This document shows positions 13,484-26,650 of a stretch of 64,000 nucleotides of DNA, in pieces. Both the position numbers and the translations under genes were made by a program. The DNA comes from Fasciolopsis buskii (lineage: Eukaryota; Platyhelminthes; Trematoda; Plagiorchiida; Fasciolidae). The stretch lies in NCBI GenBank assembly GCA_008360955.1, contig LUCM01001756.1, positions 236,626-300,625 on the forward strand, given 5' to 3'. How positions within the stretch are numbered: position 1 is the first letter of the stretch; each line of letters begins with the position of its first letter. Below the pieces are notes generated by a model that was given only the letters and a program-made list of their open reading frames with translations, was not told where the DNA came from and did no database searches.

Positions 13484-16400
13484 TAACGGATGTTTTTAAA
13501 TCTCCGCCGAACGAGATTTGGTGTATATCGAAAGAATGGTGCATCAGGTGTTTGTCCTCATGTTTATAGTTTTTTTCAAAATGTAATAACAGTGTTGTCG
13601 GCGAAGAGTGCCCTCGTCCGTCTATTACTAACCAGAGTTATTTGATCGAAAAAGTTGTTTTGAAAGGAATTACCCACTTTAGCTGAAAGGTTGGTCAGTC
13701 ACAACCTCTTGTTACAAAGCTGCCGTTAACTTTCAAAAAGTGCACACATGATGCTTTCGTTTGTCCCAGTTGAGCCCAGTTGGATACTGTACACGGATTA
13801 TTTTTTTGGGACGATGAAATATTGTTGAAGTGAAGTTTCTAAGACTACTCGTACCGAGGAATAATACCAGACTACTATCCGCAAGGAGATGAAAGTTCTT
13901 CATGATACAGCTGTCCAGTATAACCGATGTTTTCGCTCTGACAGACCGTGCTAAATGAAGCAAACGACAGATTTATATTTTCACCCTTATGGTTTTCGTT
14001 TGTTGGGTCGAAGCACAATACCAGAACTGGTTTACAAACTACTATGGAGTCATTCCGACCGCAAAGCGCAAGGCTATGATCAAAGAAATCTTTAATTAAC
14101 GCTCAAGAAAAAATTTCTCCACCGTATGGATTATTTGCAAACTGAAATCCGTTTCTGGTAGGTTTTCACTTATCAAATTTACTGGATTCCCTTTGGTGAG
14201 AAATCGCTGACAAACGAAAGCTGTATCCTTTGAACTGCGACTTATGATATGTAGCGTTATGGCCATGAATGAGACATTTGCAGTAGTCACTGTATGCAGA
14301 CGATTTCTATGGATCGCATGGTCCTGTCCATTTTACCACTAATGCGGTTTTCTATGGACTCCGTTAGCTGAAACTCAATAAACGACCTGTATACCGCACA
14401 GAACAATAATTCGTGATTTATAACTACCCCTCATCGGAATGCCTGCGCTACATTCGGAAAACCGGAGTTGTGTCCTGATTCTTGCACTGGCATCCTTCGG
14501 AGGAAACGTCATCGTAAATCCCAAATATCGCGGAACCCACATTTCTGCTTATTTTGGTTTATCTTCCTTACACAGACATCCCATTCAACTTCGTCTGAAC
14601 AGGATTCCCTAGTATATGCGCAGGCATCCAGAGTTATTTTAATTTAGACCAATTTACCCCCGACCTGTCATTAACACCGCAAGAGAATCTAAAACCAGCG
14701 TATACGCAAATGGCAGCATCGGAAGGAAAAAAGAAACAAAGAGCAGACAGAGAGGTAGAACAATAAATGTCTCGTACCATTCATATATATCTACTGGGAT
14801 TTTTAATGAAGACATCGTGTAAATCACCGGACGGGCCAACCTTGTCTACCTAATTCTCGTGGCAGATTTGTTAATTGCCGCATTTATTCTACACTGAATT
14901 ACTCATTACATCATGCATCTGCATATGTTATCTGTCATGAGGCAAAAACGACAAATTACAAGGAAATATCCAATGCAATCAGATTTTGTGGAAATTTTCT
15001 AAAATTCTCTCCATCAAATCATATTTTTGACTCATTGAGTGTAGTTATATTTTTATTCGAGGTCATTTTAGTTTCTGTCGCTTTTCTGGTGCTCCGTCAC
15101 TCAGGAAGGGCAACAGACCAATTTGCTGGATTGCTTAAAAACCCCGCTCTTGGAAACGTGACAATCACGCAAATTTTCTCTTGACATGGAATCTTTTGCC
15201 ACTTCTGTACCGGTACATCTCATTAGATCAGACACTTCGCCCTCCTTTGCCAATTAGAATTCCTTAATTGGAACTACTCGAAAGTGGAGTAAACCACGCA
15301 CATGTATGTACGTGTGCGTAGGAGGAATCACGGACTGTTTTTGTTACAGTGCAGTTCGCAACGGAGGTGTTGACCACGAGTCGCAGTTCTCTGCTGCGAC
15401 CCGCATTTTAAAATGTGGGGACAATGACGATAAGCAATTCAGTTACGGACAAACACAATACATATAGGAAGGAACAAAAGTTTGCGCAACAATACTTGGC
15501 GATCAGAAACGAACAGCATAATGACAATCTCTAAATCGGGTGTACACCAAATAATCCATCGATTAATCATTCCTGTTTCTTATTGGTGGAAGAGGAACTA
15601 CCAGAATAATGAGGTATAAATCCTGAGTACGTTTATCGACCTCCACTTCGCGCGGAATTCATAGACAGTCACTTAGATCTCCACTGTAATGCTGAATCCA
15701 TTGGGGATTTTTCTTTCTTTAGTTCGTCAGATTAAGTGGTGAATCGTTGAAAAGTAAATTTACTTTATGAAATTTGACTCTACTTACCAAGTGAAAGAAA
15801 TCCCTCTTCCAGATAAACAAAGAGAGACTGGTGAATCAGGACTTTTTTACGGAATCGAACGTAATTACTGAGTTAATCAGTTTTTTGTATATAACGATGT
15901 ATCCGCGCCATGGTTGCAGCCCAAATTGGGTTTTGCTTCCATTAGCTGTTGATTCAAAGCATCAGATGCGAAATGCATCCCTTCGAAAGTGTCAGACGTT
16001 TCATTTTCCTCTCGTCTGAATGTCTTACAATATCTTTTTCTCAGTGATCTTAGTGTGCCCAACTAAACTCAAATGGTGTCTTGTGGCCCGGATTTATTTG
16101 AACAGCTTCTTAGCATATACAAGTTTCTGTCAGGCAAGGAAAACACGTACAGCTAGTATTTTACAAAATTCGGTCCCTAAATATTGTGGTCAGTTTTTAT
16201 CACCATGCCCGTGTGCACTTATTGCTAATGAGAAGTCGTTTGATTATCTATTGATTCACCGAGGGTCGGTGTGCATTGTATGCGGATCATCATACTGAGA
16301 CAATAAAATAGCAAGAAGAAACGAGAAAGGGGAAACGATATGTGTCTGTGGAAAACCGTGAAACCGAAATGCCAAAGGATAGACGGAAAGACAGCTCTGT

Positions 16401-19273
16401 CCCCATTTTGTCTAAACGACTGACTTATACGGCACTAAATCACGGTCATAAATCGTGTCTCTCTCTCTCTCGTGCGCGCGCCCTACCTGACAGCCATTGG
16501 CTCAACCGAATAGCTCGACACGCGCCTCATACAAACCGTATCCAGAAAAGGATGTGACCAAGGGTTCCACAGCACGTGAACTAACTTAGCCCAAAACTGA
16601 CTATTTTAGGAGTGCGTGAATATGAAACATGGAGCCATAACTTATGCAAACCAGGTCTGACACGCAGAGGGAGACCGGGTGCATTCCACAGAATAAACGG
16701 ACCTAAAAAATTATTCTGAGAAAGCTGTACGCAGGTCACCATAACTGTCCAAGTTGTCTCATTTGATCAACAGATGATTTTCTCATTTCTCCTAAACAGA
16801 TCTCCTCGGAGTTGAGTTAGCCGTTTAAAGCAAGTCTCATCGAAGCAGCGGACGAACTGTATCCAGAAAGCAAAGTCTGACAACCGCAGTAGTGGTCATG
16901 TTTTCTATTCAGAGTTTAAAACACTGTTTACAAATTGGCTGTATTCCACGGGTCAGAAAAGAAATTTTCTTTTCCAACTGCTTCATGTGCTCTTTAACTT
17001 CACCATGATAAATATCATCATTACTGACCAAATTTCCCACAGAAGCTTGAAAGTGTCATGCGTTGTATTGGAAAGATTCTCGAACAACCAAGGCAACGAT
17101 CCAGTCAGAACTGGTTCGTTGGTTATCTCTAGTCCATATATTTAAGAAGCTCTTATACGTGTGCGAAGTGTGAAGTCGCGCTCTTCAAAGTCATTTATTA
17201 AGTGGTTAAAAATAACTGCATTTCTGATGGCTGAGCTAACAGTTTACACGCATGGTACTTTCATACAAAATAAGAAGTGTCTTAGGATGCGGTCCTACAT
17301 AGCTAAAGAAAATATGACCAGTTTACTGAATCCGCCTTCAGCCTAAAAGCCTATGAACCAGTTGGAGGTTGTCTTTCATACTGTTAAATAATAGTCACTT
17401 TCACGTTAACCCCGGTGGTTATGATGAGGCAGTCGTGTACATCAAAAACAGGACAACAAAAACCACAAGTCACCTAGCACAAAATAAATCGGCCTAGAGT
17501 ATATTAGAACAAGTTAGGTCGAACACGAACTGATTCGCTTTCTTTGTTTTGGTGTCTGACATCTCGGAGTTCCCTGAAGTAATAAAACAGTTTTATACTC
17601 TACGTGTGCAGCCAAGGTGACGAGAGAACATCAGTCCTATAATGATTGCGTCAGATTTGTCACAGATTTTCCTGAAGAATAGCAAAGATAGGTGATAATA
17701 ACCCAATATAAAATTTGGGTTCTGATAAGTCTGCCGAAAGCGATCGAAAATCGAATTTGTCTATGATACTCGCAACCACGACCTACACAGCCACCATTCT
17801 TCCTATTCTTTATTGGGTGTATAGCTCATATATTGCGAATAAACTGGTTCGTGTAAAATAATCGCGTTTTCCTTTCCATCAAAGGCTACTCAGATGCGTA
17901 CACCTATATGCGTACATGAACTGATTGGCCTGGTGATAAAAAGGTCCTGGTCATTCTGGGCCTTGCAGGCGCCCTTTAGGGCGGACAGATCAAAGCACCG
18001 ACGGCCTAGCAAATGCACACATGTGTATAGACGTGTGCGCTTGTGCTCTGGTGTGAGAAACGCACGTGTGTTGATATGACAGAGGTGCTGTGACTAGGCT
18101 AGGAAACAAAATAGAACAAAGAACAGTCCGCATTCGGACCGTCAGTGCCACACAGCATTGCCTTGCATCATTTTTCGTTGGTACCGAAACACGGATCCAT
18201 TATGTGCTTATGTACGTCTGCATATATCTGTGCCTCTGCGTCCGCATGTAAACTCACGCGATCCAACCTGCACATCTGGTAAATGCCTGCCTGGCTCTCT
18301 CGATCGGTTTTGGGAATGGCACGCCTTCGGAGACAGAACATGCCAACATTGCGCCTTCGGTTCCAGTCAGCCTTACATGAAATATCGGTGACATAACAGT
18401 TATCATCCTGGAGATTCCAATTTTTCGTTCTGATAAGCTTTGGAGGTATTTCAAAGATTTCTTTGACAGAACTGATGAACCGTGCATTTTCATGTCATGG
18501 TAAATGGCTACGGCTTAGAATCGTAAATTGAAGTCTTCACAAATTGATTGGCTATGACTGCTTATCTCCTGTATATGATCCTGGTTTTTTGAACGGATGC
18601 GAACTGAAAACAATGGAAGATTTATTTCATCCGAGTGCCTCAACTCCGCTGGTTGCTTTAACTGGATGTTGGATTATGTAACTCGGAATCTAGAACTCGT
18701 CGAATTACATCTAAAGAACAATTGCACATGTGGTAGCTTACACATTCTAACTATCTTACACCCAACACCAGCGTTCACGGAAAAATGAAAATTATTGATA
18801 TTTTGGTTGCTGACTGTCAATCTTCTTGCTAAAAAGACTGTTCATGACAGTGGAAAAGTCAACTAGTTACCAAATTTTGCGGTAAAACCTGTTTACTAAG
18901 TCCAGCTTTTGCGCAAGTCGCAAATGTGCTATAAATGTTACCGGAGGCTACTGCGAGAACATCGCAGTTCGTTTCTCACTTACACTGTAACATGTAAACC
19001 TAAAGAGTTAGACATGGGAAGATCCTGTGCGATGGCCCCAACCTCTTTCACAATGAGAACAATCCAAATGAGTCAAAAGGTTTAAAAGCATCGTTTACAG
19101 CAAATCACAAGTTGCCGGTTTTAACGCTTTGCATCAAACTTTTCTTTGCATGCTATCTGATGTCTTGTTCATCTTAAAAACACCGCATGCGATTCATTAT
19201 AATTGTTTTCTTTCCTACAGAAAAGTTTGGTTTATCCAACTTTAATCTGCTGCTGTTGTTGTGTCGTTTTATT

Positions 19274-19393
19274 ATCGGTAGTATCCGAATGAGTGAACAG
19301 AATTTTCTCGAAAACAAAAAACCGCTTTCGGGGTTTTTGCCGTTCGTCAAGTATACATACCCGATGCTCTCCTGTCCAAACATCCTTAAACTT
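19274..19393 (-). pseudogene. possible PH-domain-like exon fragment
   Basis: Part of a 100-codon minus-strand open frame (19534-19232). Its middle part contains FKDVWTGEH followed by KPRKRFFVFEKILFTHS. This resembles the first strands of the PH domain of Dbl-family Rho GTPase exchange factors, where a VW motif precedes a basic stretch and F-x-FE-x-x-LF. No consensus splice sites bound it clearly, no DH domain was found nearby, and the frame ends in a poly-Gln run and a stop. It may be a relic of a gene fragment or a chance resemblance. Confidence 0.2.
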
Positions 19394-19489
19394 GTACACT
19401 CCGAATCGGTATATATAGCCAGAGTCTAACTTGCAGTGTTCCAGGCAATGAATTGTCAACAAATCAAGGTTGTGGTTCTTCTCTGAACT

Positions 19490-19641
19490 CTTCAGTGAAA
19501 AGCTTCCATGCGAAAACCCGAAGCCGCAGACCAAATTCCGGTGAAATATATATATATATATATATCTTCAGTGAAAAGCTTCCATGCGAAAACCCGAAGC
19601 CGCAGACCAAATTCCGGTGAAATATATATATATATATATAC
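19490..19641. repeat. 76-bp tandem duplication carrying an (AT)n tail
   Basis: Two head-to-tail copies (19490-19565 and 19566-19641) of a unit that starts CTTCAGTGAAAAGC and ends GGTGAAATATATATAT. The non-AT part is identical in both. The second copy is followed by a further interrupted AT stretch (to about 19657). The array looks like replication slippage or unequal exchange using the AT run as junction. Confidence 0.93.
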
Positions 19642-21438
19642 ATGTATATATATATAATAAATGTAAATATAGTATCTTGCCGAAATTCATTCAAAAAGCG
19701 TCGCATGAACACTTCATCCTCCATTACTCAACAGCATAAAGAAAAATGCTTGAGTAACTATTCTCATTTACCTGAAAATGATGAAGCTTCTCAACAGTCA
19801 GCCGTAGGATTGGGTGTTATTAGGATAGTGAATGCGCAAGGAGTTCAGTCTATATCCTATTTTGTCCACAATCTGTACCTCTCGACCAAGACTGATTACG
19901 AGTTCGCTAGAGACAGCATGGGCAATTTATTCGCAGCAACTTGACGGGTGTATTACTAGATGTATAGAGTCGATAAACATCGATTTCTTTTAGTCATTTG
20001 ATAAGGCGTCCTTTACCTCAGGTATGAAATTGTTTTGTCATACACGCCACATTTTCTTAAATTTTCTTAACTATTACCATCACTTCCAGGATAGCTCACT
20101 GAATTACCAAATCGAGATTTCCAGCCCATTTCTGATAAGATCCGCATTCAAGCACTGGTGTTTTCATATGTAAACATTCTTGAGCTAAGTGCCTTTTTGC
20201 AAATTGAAAGAAAGCCATTGTACCCAGGCTAGTTATTCAAATGGAGCTTCTTTCGGAAAAAGCTCACTTTCTTACATAGTTTTCACTCTTAGAAATTAAA
20301 GAATATCTTCGCCATCACATAGATCAATCCCCCTCTCCATGATCCCTTCTATTAAGACCTATTAAAAATGCTTCCCCTGTTTTATTTATGCCACATTGGA
20401 TAGGTTTGATGTATGTGCAAAAGTGAAGCGTATTTTTCCACTAATCTCCCGCTAGAAATGCACTTTTTACAATCGTTTTACAAGTCATCACTTGCTGCTC
20501 ATCCATCAACACAACTATCTGGTCACCGAATTAAGGAGCTCAGCAGTTTTCAAAACTGCGCAGGATAATCAAGCACCGAAAGCTTATTGCTCGACTACTC
20601 CATCCTCCAAATCCATGGAACTTGAAGCAAGTAAATATTCTTCCTCCCTAAGGAGACTAGAGCGTATAAAGTATTGATAATAGAGAAGGGAACTTCTGCT
20701 GCAAAATTGCAAAGGCAATCTAAGGTGTTTTATGTTCTCTTTTGGACGTGATTAATGTCTAGCATAAAAATACTTCGCTTCGCATAGTTTATTCGTTCAA
20801 TGTTACACAAATGGAAGACTTTTTGACATTTTTGAATGCAAAAGTTAAATTTAATAGTGATTTGAAGACATTTCATTGTTACTTACATTGAGCTGCCAAA
20901 AATTTTCACTATTTGTAGCTCCGAGCTCCTCTGCCACGATGAAAAATTAAACGATTATCTTCGATGGCCTTGACATAGGGTTGACTTCCATTCAACTCAA
21001 TACCCATCCTAAATAACAGTTTTTCAGATCATAAACGATGGTGAATAGTAAACCACAATTGAGGTTAAACATGCCAGGTAATTAACAATAAAATTTAATG
21101 TGCAAGTGCAAACTTAATCCTGGGCAAAATATCCAGTAAAATAAATGCTTTTTTCGAACAAACCATGAAGCTGGTTTTCACGAAAACAGACCAGGAAAAA
21201 TCCTAAGACCCTTCCAAACAATTCTACGAAATTTTCACTCCAATTAGGCGACCATCCTTTATATTCAGATGAATCTATCTTAACAACCAACGCCACTTGT
21301 TCAACTGGCCTTCTGGCATCCTATGAAGACAAAAATAGAAATCTGCATGTGAATTCATGATGTCGGCTGAGACTTCTTTACACCTCGTAAATACTGAAAC
21401 TTTCGAAATGTTAGCAAAAGAGTGCATAACACTCAACG

Positions 21439-21453
21439 ATATATATATATATG
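21439..21453. repeat. (AT)n short array
   Basis: A 15-bp alternating AT run inside the Hox intron. Confidence 0.85.
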
Positions 21454-23028
21454 CATAGTATCTGCGGTGGTTCATAAAGGAGTAAAAGTAGGCTGAATGA
21501 ATCGGTAACTGGAAATGGGGAGAATCACATACCTGGCATTCTTAGCGGTTGTGCAAAATTCAGTGAAAATCCTCAGTTTCAGTGAAGTTTTGTTTCTAAT
21601 TGGTATTATTATACCTGCATTTTTATGCAAACAATGTTTTTCACACAGTGGTGATTGTTTTGCACCACTTGTTTTGGGTTCAGAAGGAAGACTCAAATTT
21701 TTTTCCAAATATCAAACCGGATCACTCTAATTAGCAATGCATTACTTGGTGCTTGGGTTCGTTGTTACGGAACTGGTGAACTCAGATCATCCAATAGAAT
21801 CATCCACATACGTGGTGCTGTTTTTCATTGTTGCGTAAAAATCCGCAGTCTAGTTAAGTCCACGAACTAAATCTAATCACACCTAAAAAATCACTTCGCT
21901 GAATCTTTGCATGGAGATCACACACCGTTTACCGAGGCATTTCAAGTTTTCCACTGCTAGTCGGTTATTTTGAAGTAGGCATTGGTTTATTTTGTTACAT
22001 TCGTTTGGTGGCGCCGAGTATACTCGATAAAATCAGGAGCATTCAGTCCACCGTGTAAATGGGACCACGGTTTCTCCCGTGTCGTGTGTACACCTTTGTT
22101 CATAAATCAGCCATTTTGATGTATAAAAATGTTTTACTTTGAAGGAACCACGGTTTTGTACATACATTCCCACGAGACTACCTACACGTGGATTTTGATA
22201 TATTGTTTTGATTTACTCATTCGTGGTTGAAGCGGTGTCGCGAGTTCTGATGTGAACTGAAAAATTATGAGACTTAAAAGTTCCCCGACTATCTTAGATA
22301 CTGTTTTTTGACATCAACTTGCTGGGCCTACTTCAACCTCGACGTTCATAAACAAAACAAATCATGCTCAGATGTGTTGACACTTTTCGGACGCGACAGG
22401 GAACCTAATGTTATCCATGACGGAAAATCCACCTGTTGTGGGAAGCAGCGCTGAATCGGCTACTTTCCACTCACCTAAACGCTTTGGTTATCGCAACAGC
22501 AGTCGAACAAACAAAAGTCTACGTAATATACTCCTTTCAAACCCTAAATCCTAACTTTCCAATGGCCCTGCAAAGAAGTTGAATGCATCTTTTCGGACTG
22601 CTCACAATCAAACTTCTAAATATTATACTAATCCTGGAGAAAGTAACTCCTTGGTTTCTTCAGCTACCATTGTCACAAAATTTGGCTCACTGTTCGACAT
22701 CAATGTCATTAAACTCAAACAGAATAATTATTTATATTCACTTCTTTCGATGACCAGCCTTTTATAAGTGTGGAGTTGAACTGCTTCCTAGAAATGTTAT
22801 GATTTATAGTTAGCGTTTTCCTCTTTCTAAAGACAGTAATTTACCAGCAGCCTTAATAACAATAACAAAATTCAAGCAAGAAATGTGAATCACATTGTAT
22901 TTTTCATCGATTTTTAGTCACACATGTTTGACCACTATCAGAGTGAAATTTTTATCTCATTTTCAAACGATTAATTTTATTCTTTTGTTTATGTAAGGCA
23001 ATTAAAATTTATCATCTGGAAAGAGGGT

Positions 23029-23562
23029 GCGAATGAGTACCGGACTACTGGAAGCAGTATACCAGTATGGTTAGGTTTACCATCTTGTAATTTGTCCCAC
23101 TTCGGTTAGGCACAATATCTTGGTGATAAAAGTGAACATGGCAAGCCTATACGCGGTTTTCGCCAGCTGTGAACCACATCAACGCTTTATGTAACCACCT
23201 TGGCAGTTTACAGTATCGTCAACGAGCGCAATGACTATACTTACATACTGCTCTTATCAAATCTAACTGAATAATATCCTGTGGCCAGCTGAACGTCCGT
23301 GACCTCAGGTGCCAAGATCTGAATATAAAAAGCGAAGATCTGACCGGATATGCAAGTATTAAAACACGATAGGACGGAATTCTGGAAACAAACAAGTTAT
23401 TATTCCTGAACACCAACTAGGTTACTTGTTCGGAAGGAGTAATTCTTTTGTTCATTACTATGTATATCTGAAACTAGAACAAATGGATCATTGAATAACC
23501 AGAAGAATAAATATTATTTTGGTTTCAAATTGAATCTTGATAGTTAGATGCGAATTTTTGAG
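23029..23562 (+). repeat. 534-bp dispersed repeat, copy 2 (LTR-like)
   Basis: Second, same-orientation copy of the repeat at 12949-13483, at an offset of 10,080 bp. TATAAAA is at 23324-23330 and AATAAA at 23506-23511. The left neighbour GGAAAGAGGG is a purine tract of the kind found before a 3' LTR. The right neighbour begins CGATAG, so the sequence AGCGA occurs just outside both copies. The surroundings otherwise differ completely between the copies, so the repeat boundaries are sharp. Confidence 0.85.
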
Positions 23563-25963
23563 CGATAGATTTTTGCAATAAAACTTGATGCCGGAACCAT
23601 TTGAATCATTTGTGCTGTTTTGGGGGCAATTAACCCAACTAGTGGAGTAAATAACGTTCCCTGCTATCCCACTGTGAAGGAAAGGAATCAGAGTGGAATC
23701 ATTTCTATATTCGAGAAGATGTTATAGAGTTTCTAGCGCCTTAAGTTTGACTGGACCAGGGTATCCCCGTTATTTCCTGAATAACAAGACTGTCGCCAAT
23801 TGGCCTCAAATATGAAGGCTGTTTCGTTTGTACTTCCAGTGGAATAACGATTACCAGTATTCTTATTCATAGTATACACATGCGGCTTAACCGGCGGTTC
23901 ATAAATCCGCAACCACCGAATAATGAAATCATTAGACCGCCTTAAATGTTCTCGGACTTGGTGTCACGCAATTCAGGAAGACGAAACTAGATAGGCCTAT
24001 GCGACGACCTGTTTTTGTTTTGATAATACGGCGCATCGGGTAATCCCATTCAACACACCTTTAAGATGTGAACGACTATTATCTTCACGCTGGACCAATT
24101 CTTGAAATGAAAATCTGGCCGCGAAACAGTTTTGTTCATTACTAAGTGCTGAAACATTATCCGACTGCATGACCACTATTTTGATTTCTTATCACCATCA
24201 GGAATGAAAGACCTAATATCCTTTAAAACGGTCCAAGCTATTTCCTGAATACACACACGAATAATGGACGGCCTTCAATTACAATATAACGCAAGTTAGA
24301 CCTGCCAGCAGTCGACTTAATAGTCCTCATTTTCCGTTACGTTCGGTAGGTTCGCTAGGATTAGTCGCACCCGTAGCGGATTTGCTAAGCACTGTTGGCA
24401 AGTTTCCGGAATTAGTATAAGATGAAAGTTTTTCGATGTGCTTTCTTTCGAAAATAATCGGTTGCGGTTCTCATTTCAAGGAAGCGGCATGTAACACCAC
24501 TGTAAATGACAAGTGGTGAACAGCTTGCTCTTTCGGATACCCTGTCAGTGTTACATGAGCCTAAAACGACAGCGAAATTAGACATTTTAAAGTCAAATAG
24601 TGTTATTTAATACACCATTATGTAGGAATTCTGGTCCAACTTTCTCTCCGTTGAGAATTTGACTTAGTCATTAATAGAACCGATCTCACCGTCCCACATT
24701 CCATGTACAATCTATATTGCAACAGCCGTTGTACTGTCAATGAGGTAACATTCAATTTTGAATGTCTTTGTAGATTTGGCATACTTATTTTGGGGCTTAA
24801 AAAGCAACAACATAGTGTTTTCTGAAAACGTTCACTACTTTCTTTTCCCCCTTTTTTGCATGCATCATTGATCACCGAAAATATCAGGAATATTTCTTTT
24901 TGGTCTGAATTTTTAAAGACATTTTATCTGATTCGTAGTTTTAAAATGTTCCCGCATATTCTACCTCAGACAACTTCGAATCAAAGACAGCGGCCAGAAG
25001 ATTTGTGCTTAGTGCCTGCCATACGCCCTGATCGGATTTAGCTTCATCAAACAGTATGGGTGATGTGAACATCGCGCAATTCATGTAACTATACATAATT
25101 TCTATAGACTACTCATTCAGCGATATTATACACAATTTTAGCCGTCCTTTTTGAGTTAAATTGATGGATTTTCCACTACCCAGACACATGATGAAGTAGT
25201 ACCGGATCTATTGCATTCGTGTTTCAACTTTCCTTAACAACCTTCCCCGGTCGTAAGCAAATCTATCAGCTTTTCAGATACTAACATCTGGGTCACTAAC
25301 ATTTGCTACACTGTGCTCAGCACATGGGCCTCACAGCGATTTCACTGAATGAAGCCGTCGAATCCAACAGGTTGTTCACAAACTCGTTTATCTCCCAGTA
25401 ATTTTTGCTGAAAAAATAACACTGTGATTGGAACTTATTGTGCAGGTGCCCTTTTATAAGAACCAAAATGCAGGACGCAAATGGAGCTGGAATCACCTGA
25501 GCCATAAATTACGTAGGCCCACGAGGTGGATGAAACTGTACGTTTTAATTCATGGTATTTCCGAGCTCCTTATCCAAAAAGATAAGTACAGAAAAATAAT
25601 TGTGGGATAGCATATCACAAAATGAGTCGGAAGTACAACAGCAACCATTCCAGCGTACCTAAAAGGAGTCACTTGTTAAGGAAAACGGTTGGAAAACAAA
25701 GTTTCAAATAAGAAAGCAAGTTGCAAACTCTATACGAGAAAGATTAATTTTACAGTTGGAGTGAGATACATTTCCAGCTAAGAATGCACATTTTGATCAA
25801 GGTTGTGTTGGGAGTTCTCTTCCAGTTAGAAAAACTACGTTCTTTTGCCTCAGGCAAATTTAAAGGACCAACGTTTTCACGCCTGACAGATGTTGCACTC
25901 TTTTGAATCATATGCATCTTAGAATTGTATAGCATTTGCATGGGCATTTTGGCATATATGTAG

Positions 25964-25982
25964 ATATATATATATATATATG
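25964..25982. repeat. (AT)n short array
   Basis: A 19-bp alternating AT run, about 150 bp before the large palindromic element. Confidence 0.88.
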
Positions 25983-26122
25983 ATGAGGATCCAGAGTCAG
26001 GGGTTTGTTTAAAAACCCAGCTATTTTGTCGCAAAGCTCCTTTTCAATAAACAAATTATTCAGCAGAATTGTGGGTCGCAAACAAGGATTGCAAAGCATG
26101 GCGCTGCTTCTTGCAATCGAAC

Positions 26123-26460
26123 ATAGAGTAGGGCTTTTATTGTGAATGATATAATATTAATAACACAGCGTTGTTGGTAGATGTAATGCGCCAACGTTTC
26201 GACTACCGTGGGTAGTCTTTCTCAAGGCAAGTTTTACAATCAAGATTTGATTGTAAAACTTGCCTTGAGAAAGAATACCCACGGTAGTCGAAACGCTGGC
26301 GCATTACATCTACCAACAACGCTGTGTTATTAATATTATGTCATTCACAATAAAAACCAATACATGGCGCATCGATTTTTCAATACACTTCTTACGTCGT
26401 TTGGTCCGGATATTTACAAACTGGTTACCAATCGAATTGCTCTGGGAATAGAGTAGGGCT
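26123..26460. mobile_element. Penelope-like palindromic insertion with 13-bp target duplication
   Basis: The arms 26135-26243 and 26247-26355 are inverted repeats of 109 bp each with only three mismatches and a 3-nt centre (GAT). The right side continues to about 26447 with extra element sequence. The whole is bracketed by a 13-bp direct repeat, ATAGAGTAGGGCT (26123-26135 and 26448-26460), a good target-site duplication. Each arm carries CTTGAGAAAG, a helix GACTACC-CAC-GGTAGTC (left-arm form) and then GAAACG. This resembles the degenerate hammerhead-like motif at the ends of Penelope-like retroelements, which often carry partial inverted copies. On the plus strand the right arm ends in AATAAAA. 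No reverse transcriptase is present. Assignment to Penelope-like elements is from motif memory, not a search. Confidence 0.72.
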
Positions 26461-26650
26461 CTTTAAAATCAAGCTTATATTAATCACATTGAATTTCATG
26501 AACATCCTGAAGTGAGAAATTTCCACCAGTGTCATTCGCCGTCTTCTAATTTCTTACACCAAATAAAAATTGGCAGTGGTCTCTTTCATAGGCTTTTCAT
26601 CCCTACTTCAAATGGTATTTTCCTAGGCCATAGTTCACAGATGGACGATT

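Larger units (their letters stand above)
13484..23028. other. region between the identical repeats, no gene recognised
   Basis: 9.5 kb of intron DNA without any recognisable gag, protease, reverse transcriptase or integrase. All ORFs are 100 codons or shorter. It includes a pyrimidine repeat TCTCTCTCTC with GCGCGC near 16460-16480, a somewhat GC-richer patch at about 17890-18390, the 76-bp tandem duplication at 19490-19641 and a PH-like open fragment at 19274-19393. If the repeats are LTRs, this would be the interior of a non-coding element. Confidence 0.5.
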
